Positions 6,067 through 10,813 of a stretch of 10,813 bases of DNA are shown here, piece by piece. The notes beneath the pieces were generated by a model, which saw only the letters and a program-made list of their open reading frames with translations, was not told the origin of the DNA and ran no database searches. The position numbers and the translations under genes were made by a program. The stretch covers positions 1 through 10,813 of the forward strand of contig JAUQWT010000321.1 in NCBI GenBank assembly GCA_030835005.1, written 5' to 3'. How positions within the stretch are numbered: position 1 is the first letter of the stretch; the number at the start of each line of letters is the position of its first letter. This DNA comes from Ignavibacteria bacterium (GTDB lineage: Bacteria > Bacteroidota > Ignavibacteria > Tepidaquicellales > OLB5).

Positions 6067-8139
6067 ATGAAAAGCATGGTTACCGGAAAAAACAAATATA
6101 TTCTGGGAATAACAGCAGCAGTTTTTATGTTTGCAGCTATTGGTTTCATTTCTTTAAGAATAATGAATAATGATATTGAAGCAGGCAATGAATCAGCGCG
6201 CTCTTACGAGATTATTAATACTGCAAACAATATCCAGACCCGATTAAAAGATCTTGGACTGATGAGGCGCGGATTAATGCTGACGGGAGATAACTCGATG
6301 CTTGACCAGTATCCAGCAACGGATGGTGATATAAAACTTTCTTTGGCCAGACTTATTGAACTGACCTCTTATGACCCTGATTATGTTAAAGAAGTCAGGA
6401 ATGCTTCACGGATGACCTTTCAAAGACTTGAGAACCTGAGGAATTCTTTATACTTATTCAGAGTGTTGAATTCGTATGATCAATTCCAGTATACTTACAC
6501 AGTGATAAGCAAGCCTCTTGTAAAACTCAATAATTCGATTTATGAAGATATAAAAGCACGTGAAGAAAAAAACGTTCGGATGAATTCGGAAGTGCAAAAT
6601 GAGTCAATGCTGCTGATCAAATATTTGCTGATTGTTGGAAATTTGACAGCCCTTATGCTTCTTGTTTACTCAATATTAAGACTCAGAAAGTATAACAAAC
6701 TTATACTGAATGAAATTGAGTTAAGGAAAGTCAAGGAGTCTGAGCTGATTGACATACAGCTTGAAATTGAAAAACTTTCGAATCTATCACCTGTTGGTAT
6801 ATTTCATTTGGATTCGAATCTGAATCTTGTTTACGCAAACAGTACTATGTCGTTGATGACAGGATACGGAGCAGAAGAACTGCTGAGTTTTAACATCTGT
6901 TCAATGATAACAGATGAAGATAAACAAAGATTCCTGATAGAATGGAACAGCCCGCTGAAGGATAATAGGAATTTCAAAGGAGAGTTCAGGCTTTTGCAGA
7001 AAAGCGGCAAGGTTATATACGTAATTTGTGAATTTGCCCGTCAGCAAAGCAGTTCCGGGAAAATAACAAAATATATTTGCTCACTAACAGATATAACTAA
7101 ACTCCACGAATACCAGGAAGAGCTTGTTAAGTACAACAGTCTTTTTGAAGGCATTACCGAAGGTATTTCCGATCCGATAATGGTCAAAGATTCCAATGGT
7201 GCATATGAATATGTTAACACAGCCGCTGCTGATTTCATCGGTATGGAAAGAGAAGATATAATTGGAAAAACTGACTCAGTTCTTCATGCACCTGAAATCG
7301 CAGCAGAAATTTCAGAAAAGGAAAAAAGCGTGTTGAATTACGGCAAGAGCATAAATTATGAGCTGAGCGCAGTTCATCCCGATGGCACTCTGAAGACATT
7401 TCTTACTACTAAAGGTGTTTTGCGCAACTCTAAGAATAAGGCTGTGGGTCTGTTCAGTATTGCAAGAGATGTAACCCAGCTGAAAAAGAAAGAAGAAGAG
7501 ATATCAAAATCTCTGAAGGAAAAAGAAACTCTTCTTAAGGAAATTCATCACAGGGTCAAAAACAATCTTCAAATCGTTGTGAGCTTATTAAGACTGCAAT
7601 CCGGTTACGTTAAAGATCAGGAATCGAAGAAATATTTTCTGGATAGCCAGAACAGGATACGCTCAATGGCAGTTGTTCACGAGAAGCTGTATAGCTCCAA
7701 GAATCTTGCCGATATAGACCTTAAGTTGTACCTTGAACAGCTTGTGAGCGATTTGGTAAGCTCTCTCAGTATAGATACTTCAAAGATTAAGATCACGGCA
7801 GAAATTGAATCTTTGAGTATAGATCTTGATCATGCAATACCTGTTGGGTTAATAGTTAACGAAATTCTCACAAATTCATTCAAGTATGCATTCCCCAACA
7901 GCGGCGGAGGTGAGATCTATATCAAAGCAGCCTGGGGTGAAGGTGGGGTAAATCTTACATTAAGTGATAACGGTATTGGTTTGCCGGCAAATAAGAATAT
8001 TAAAGATTTTGATTCCCTCGGGCTTCAGTTGGTCCAGACTCTTACGGAAGGCCAGCTTTCAGGAAAACTTATACTGAGGAATGACTGCAAAGGAACAAAT
8101 TTTGATATTTCATTTCCGTATAATACAGTGGCAGTATAG
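6067..8139 (+). CDS. Membrane sensor histidine kinase (CHASE3-PAS-PAS-HisKA_2-HATPase)
   Basis: A 690-aa inner-membrane kinase. TM1 (11-30) and TM2 (183-203) flank a mostly helical periplasmic domain. Its RRGLMLTGDNSMLDQY (67-82) is typical of CHASE3, for which no single ligand is known. Two PAS domains follow at about 235-345 and 355-470. The dimerisation/phosphoacceptor segment LLKEIHHRVKNNLQ (489-502) is the HisKA_2 type, with the phosphorylated His probably 495, just before Arg. The ATPase domain shows the N-box NEILTN (598-603), DNGIGLP (634-640) and LGLQLVQTL (651-659). There is no receiver domain and no response regulator gene in the window, so it is an orphan kinase here and its partner is elsewhere. 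ATG 6067 was chosen because an overlapping ATG at 6062 stops after two codons. HisKA_2 kinases often feed stress or adaptive-response phosphorelays; that is family knowledge only. Confidence 0.93.
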   Translation: MKSMVTGKNKYILGITAAVFMFAAIGFISLRIMNNDIEAGNESARSYEIINTANNIQTRLKDLGLMRRGLMLTGDNSMLDQYPATDGDIKLSLARLIELTSYDPDYVKEVRNASRMTFQRLENLRNSLYLFRVLNSYDQFQYTYTVISKPLVKLNNSIYEDIKAREEKNVRMNSEVQNESMLLIKYLLIVGNLTALMLLVYSILRLRKYNKLILNEIELRKVKESELIDIQLEIEKLSNLSPVGIFHLDSNLNLVYANSTMSLMTGYGAEELLSFNICSMITDEDKQRFLIEWNSPLKDNRNFKGEFRLLQKSGKVIYVICEFARQQSSSGKITKYICSLTDITKLHEYQEELVKYNSLFEGITEGISDPIMVKDSNGAYEYVNTAAADFIGMEREDIIGKTDSVLHAPEIAAEISEKEKSVLNYGKSINYELSAVHPDGTLKTFLTTKGVLRNSKNKAVGLFSIARDVTQLKKKEEEISKSLKEKETLLKEIHHRVKNNLQIVVSLLRLQSGYVKDQESKKYFLDSQNRIRSMAVVHEKLYSSKNLADIDLKLYLEQLVSDLVSSLSIDTSKIKITAEIESLSIDLDHAIPVGLIVNEILTNSFKYAFPNSGGGEIYIKAAWGEGGVNLTLSDNGIGLPANKNIKDFDSLGLQLVQTLTEGQLSGKLILRNDCKGTNFDISFPYNTVAV

Positions 8140-8325
8140 TTGTTTGTAATGTCATATAAATTACTACATTAGTTTAGTTTATAAAGCTACATATAAAATT
8201 TATTGGTTATATTATATTTGTATGTGAGACTGAGAAACCAAAACAACTTTGATAATTTTAAAACAAATATGATTATTCCCTTCTAAATATTTACTTCTTT
8301 TTTTTCCTCCATAAATACCTCCTGT

Positions 8326-8367
8326 AATCCCCTCTGACATCAATCAAAGAGGGGATTCCTTCTTTTT
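8326..8367 (+). terminator. Strong intrinsic terminator
   Basis: AATCCCCTCT (8326-8335) pairs perfectly with AGAGGGGATT (8348-8357), a 10-bp stem with a 12-nt loop, followed by the T-rich tail CCTTCTTTTT (8358-8367). It lies about 190 nt past the kinase stop. It ends the kinase transcript, or a shorter transcript that starts inside this gap. Confidence 0.85.
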
Positions 8368-8435
8368 AGAAGTTCCTTTTTACCAGATAAGCAATTAACT
8401 CATCTGAAAATGACTTTTCATTACACAAATTTGAA

Positions 8436-8449
8436 ATCACTCATGTGAT
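8436..8449. promoter_or_regulatory. Small dyad upstream of the channel gene
   Basis: ATCAC-tcat-GTGAT forms 5-bp inverted half-sites with a 4-base centre, about 37 nt before the TTG at 8487. The spacing resembles a dimeric-regulator site, but the half-sites do not match the CRP or FNR consensus in the proper orientation. Only one copy is seen. Confidence 0.2.
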
Positions 8450-8486
8450 CAATCAAAGCGGAACTGTAGAAAGTATGATTGGCTAA

Positions 8487-10271
8487 TTGTTTTCGTGTTT
8501 AATTATTCATTCTATATACATAACTTTACGAACTTTGAGACTATCCAAGTACATATTCCTGGTTCTGCTTCTGTCACCTGTATTACTGGCTGATTCACCC
8601 ATAGACGGCCAAACTGTAACGTTTACGAAATTCATAGATGAAATGGCAGCTTGCTCAAGATATACGACTTTTGAGAATGTCAAGATCAGATACAAGATGC
8701 CGGAAGACAAGGAGGGAATGGATAAACGGTTTGGCGGCGGATCTTCGGAGCTTTTTATCTCCGCAAACATTAGACTGTTGAATTGCGAGTTTGATGCTGA
8801 CTACTGGCTTGTACTTCGTAATATTACATTCATGGATTATTTTGCTATTACAAACTCAAGCCCCATAAAAGCTATATTTAAGGAATGTACGTTCAAAAAA
8901 ACACTCAGGATATTTACCAACAGTATTGATTTCATTGATCTGGATAGCTGTAATCTAGAGCACGGATTCAAGTTCTTTAGAAATACTGTAAAGGACAGAC
9001 TCACTTTAAAGAATTGCAGTGTATCTGTTAACCCGTCTTTATTTGGTGATACAGACGCGCTGGATATGGAAGCCCGGTTGTTCCGTCTTTCGAATAAGCA
9101 AGACGGTTTTGATCTTGTTATACAGGATTCAAAATTTGTTTTGCCTGAGAATTTGAAAAATGACCCGCAGTTTTTTGTGGTGCTTACTGAATCTGATTTC
9201 AAAAATCTTTCTTTCACAGGAAATACAGTTAATGCAACGATTGACCTTTCGGAATCAACCGTTTCTAATGCTTTTGTCACCAATGAATGCAAGTTTAACG
9301 GGAATATAGTAATGGATGCATTCAACATTAATCCAATCAACACCAGGGTACAATGGTCAACCGTTGAAAATAACAGGATAGCGATTTTTGATCATAAGAA
9401 TAAGCTAACCTATAACGGGAGAAATATAGACAGCATTGGCAGCGAAGTTCAGTTTGCAAATTTGATTAGTTGCTACGCAAATTTTTATAACGCATTCAAA
9501 TCTCAGGGTAACCGTATCGCCGCCAATTCATGTTACGTAGAATGGAAAAACATTGAAACTTCATATTTGAACAAACAGTATTCCAGCGGCAGGGATAAGG
9601 GTGTTTTCTTTAATTACCTAATGAATGTTTTCTTAAGAACTTTCTGTGATTACGGTACAAATCCGCTTAAAGCTATTCAAATAGCTTTTTATGTACTCTT
9701 GTTTTTTGCCGGTATCTATTTCTTCTTCCCATATTCAATACTATCCTTTCATAAGCGAACGATGTTTGATCAGCTCAAAATATACGGGTATTATTTGTCA
9801 TCCCCAAAAACATTGTTAGAAATTGAAGACTCAATTATTGCCAAAGATATCAAGACACCCACTTATAATGAATACATGAGCTTCGTAACTGAATCCAAAG
9901 GGAAAGTGCCGTGGTATTTCAATATCTTCGGCAAACCGCTTTATTTCCTTGAGCTGATCAGAAGCAAGCCGACAAAACTTTTCTATAAGCTTATTGATAT
10001 CTTCCCCGATGAATGGGAAAACATGAGCAGTACTAAAAAGATCATGGCAACCATTTTATACGGCGCAGTGTTCCTGTTCACCGTTATCTGGTTTTTATTA
10101 ATTCACATACTGGACTCAATTGCTTTGAGTCTGAATGTTTTTTCGACACTCGGATTCGGCCAAATACCAATTAAAGGAATTCCGAGATACTTAACTATTC
10201 TTGAAGGATTCATCGGATGGTTCTTGTTAAGTATATTCAGTGTATCATTAATCAGTCAGGTAATACAATAA
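8487..10271 (+). CDS. Predicted K+-type ion channel with exported pentapeptide-like sensor domain
   Basis: A 594-aa protein. Residues about 17-35 (L-R-L-S-K then YIFLVLLLSPVLLA) form a signal peptide. Residues 60-330 are a degenerate pentapeptide-type beta-helix with recurring turns such as FKECTF, LDSCNL, LKNCSV, LTESDF, NECKF. A helical linker (330-392) ends in YGTNP. TM1 is about 396-418; a polar segment of about 100 aa follows; TM2 is about 519-541. A re-entrant pore comes next with TLGFG (554-558) as selectivity filter, and TM3 is about 573-593. Filter and last helix match the Ion_trans_2 K+-channel pore family; GFG rather than GYG also occurs in hERG. The topology is consistent: sensor outside, loop inside, filter facing out. 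The start is uncertain: TTG 8487 directly follows a TAA, while TTG 8535 gives a tidier signal peptide; neither has a clear Shine-Dalgarno. Gating stimulus unknown. Confidence 0.75.
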   Translation: MFSCLIIHSIYITLRTLRLSKYIFLVLLLSPVLLADSPIDGQTVTFTKFIDEMAACSRYTTFENVKIRYKMPEDKEGMDKRFGGGSSELFISANIRLLNCEFDADYWLVLRNITFMDYFAITNSSPIKAIFKECTFKKTLRIFTNSIDFIDLDSCNLEHGFKFFRNTVKDRLTLKNCSVSVNPSLFGDTDALDMEARLFRLSNKQDGFDLVIQDSKFVLPENLKNDPQFFVVLTESDFKNLSFTGNTVNATIDLSESTVSNAFVTNECKFNGNIVMDAFNINPINTRVQWSTVENNRIAIFDHKNKLTYNGRNIDSIGSEVQFANLISCYANFYNAFKSQGNRIAANSCYVEWKNIETSYLNKQYSSGRDKGVFFNYLMNVFLRTFCDYGTNPLKAIQIAFYVLLFFAGIYFFFPYSILSFHKRTMFDQLKIYGYYLSSPKTLLEIEDSIIAKDIKTPTYNEYMSFVTESKGKVPWYFNIFGKPLYFLELIRSKPTKLFYKLIDIFPDEWENMSSTKKIMATILYGAVFLFTVIWFLLIHILDSIALSLNVFSTLGFGQIPIKGIPRYLTILEGFIGWFLLSIFSVSLISQVIQ

Positions 10272-10310
10272 TAAAATCCTGAACGAAGTGAAGAATCCAA
10301 ACAGTTGTAG

Positions 10311-10588
10311 ATGAAAGCACCCGATCCATTTACAACGAATCTGATCAGTGAGATCAAAATGATATTCGGGATTCAAATTATTTAGCCAATTATTATTTCC
10401 TGACTTCGTTTGTCTTAACTGTTATTGTCTTCTTTGGAGGTTTATATGTACTAAAAGTAACGGGAGTATACAGAGAAAAAACTGACAGGAAGTATCTTGT
10501 TGTATTTATTGGACTAATTTTTTTGATAAACTGGATAATCAAATTCTTTTTGAAGATGAACGAAAAATATAACTGTAAATTCACCTGA
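10311..10588 (+). pseudogene. Small two-TM membrane protein gene with an apparent frameshift
   Basis: ATG 10311 opens MKAPDPFTTNLISEIK, but this frame stops at 10383-10385 after 24 codons. From about 10361 a different frame is open to TGA 10586-10588 with good membrane-protein character: one helix at NYYFLTSFVLTVIVFFGGLY and a second at YLVVFIGLIFLINWIIKFF, joined by a basic loop. That second frame has no ATG, GTG or TTG start before its first helix. Adding one A to the AAAA run at 10356-10359 joins the two into a 92-aa protein. So this is either a broken gene or a one-base sequencing/assembly error. It starts 39 nt after the channel gene and ends 5 nt before the next ATG, so it belongs to the same run. 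No family recognised. Confidence 0.55.
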
Positions 10589-10593
10589 ATAGT

Positions 10594-10813
10594 ATGATAA
10601 ACTGGAAATTCATCTTTACAGCTACTTTAACATTCATTCTATACACAATGTTATGGTTTTTCTGGCATAACAACATTTTCCATGGATTGTATTATTCCAC
10701 CAGCGCGGTTTACACAATGCAGCTTCAAAATGTATGGGCGATGAATTTCGCAAATGCTCTTTTTGTTTATGGATTTGTATATTTCTATTTCCGTTCAGTC
10801 AAGCCTGGAACCA
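10594..10813 (+). CDS. Small integral membrane protein, 5' part (runs off window)
   Basis: ATG 10594 starts a frame open to the window edge, with 73 residues visible. A first membrane helix (about 5-23, rich in F, L, W) is followed by a polar segment containing HNNIFHGLYYS. A second helix (about 47-67, ending YFYFR) comes next. It resembles the general pattern of four-helix uncharacterised membrane families such as DUF1761, but the match is loose and no motif decides it. It begins 5 nt after the frameshifted gene, so it is probably co-transcribed with the channel. Confidence 0.55.
   Translation, partial: MINWKFIFTATLTFILYTMLWFFWHNNIFHGLYYSTSAVYTMQLQNVWAMNFANALFVYGFVYFYFRSVKPGT

Larger units (their letters stand above)
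8140..8486. other. Intergenic stretch with a terminator and a possible short RNA unit
   Basis: About 350 bases between the kinase and channel genes with no credible ORF on either strand. It contains a promoter-like TATATTTG (8213-8220), a T-rich patch (about 8295-8306) and a strong terminator (8326-8367). An 11-nt direct repeat ATCAATCAAAG occurs at 8339-8349 and 8448-8458, and a small dyad lies at 8436-8449. Confidence 0.6.

Noticed and set aside
8837..9343. Minus-strand open frame of 168 codons
   Set aside because: It lies wholly inside the channel gene's sensor region and has no start context or recognisable domain.
10393..10584. Minus-strand open frame of 63 codons
   Set aside because: It is antisense to the frameshifted membrane-protein gene, whose plus-strand frame has clear helix and loop character.
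10524..10606. 12-base direct repeat TGATAAACTGGA (10524-10535 and 10595-10606)
   Set aside because: One copy encodes the end of a membrane helix and the other the start of the next gene; there are no flanking repeat features, so chance is the simpler reading.

Overview
This is an AT-rich window (by eye, well under 45% GC) whose gene content fits the FCB group, most likely Bacteroidota or Ignavibacteriota. The reasons are a secreted seven-repeat propeller protein, a CHASE3-PAS-HisKA_2 histidine kinase, mostly weak Shine-Dalgarno sequences, and promoter-like TAnnTTTG boxes of the Bacteroidota type. The lineage is inferred; there is no rRNA or other phylogenetic marker. I see no tRNA, rRNA, IS element, CRISPR array or phage module.

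Layout. (1) 2-412, plus strand: the 3' end of a trypsin-like serine protease. (2) 565-1733, minus strand: a two-gene unit in which a small helical, possibly DNA-binding protein of 83 aa precedes nadE (ammonia-type NAD+ synthetase). It has a candidate promoter near 1838-1869 and a likely terminator at 499-519. (3) 1734-2356: a mostly non-coding stretch with one small hydrophobic ORF (51-57 aa) whose start lies in an AT-rich inverted repeat. (4) 2357-5913, plus strand: a tight three-gene run of a secreted seven-bladed propeller protein, a two-TM protein with a degenerate Mrr/restriction-endonuclease-like domain, and pyruvate kinase. (5) 6067-8139, plus strand: a membrane hybrid-input histidine kinase without a receiver or an adjacent response regulator. 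(6) 8140-8486: an intergenic stretch with a strong intrinsic terminator. (7) 8487-10813, plus strand: a predicted ion channel with an exported pentapeptide-like sensor domain and a TLGFG selectivity filter, then two small membrane-protein genes. The first of these is broken by an apparent one-base deletion and the second runs off the window.

Working together. nadE and pyk are housekeeping metabolism. The accessory interest is in the membrane and envelope proteins: propeller plus membrane nuclease-like protein, kinase, and sensor-channel. The channel is the strongest candidate for something unusual. Its N-terminal beta-helix-like region follows a signal peptide, so it should lie in the periplasm, and the downstream membrane helices are in the right order to put the pore filter on the periplasmic side. 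No gene-to-gene functional link is proven by the sequence; co-transcription is inferred from spacing only.
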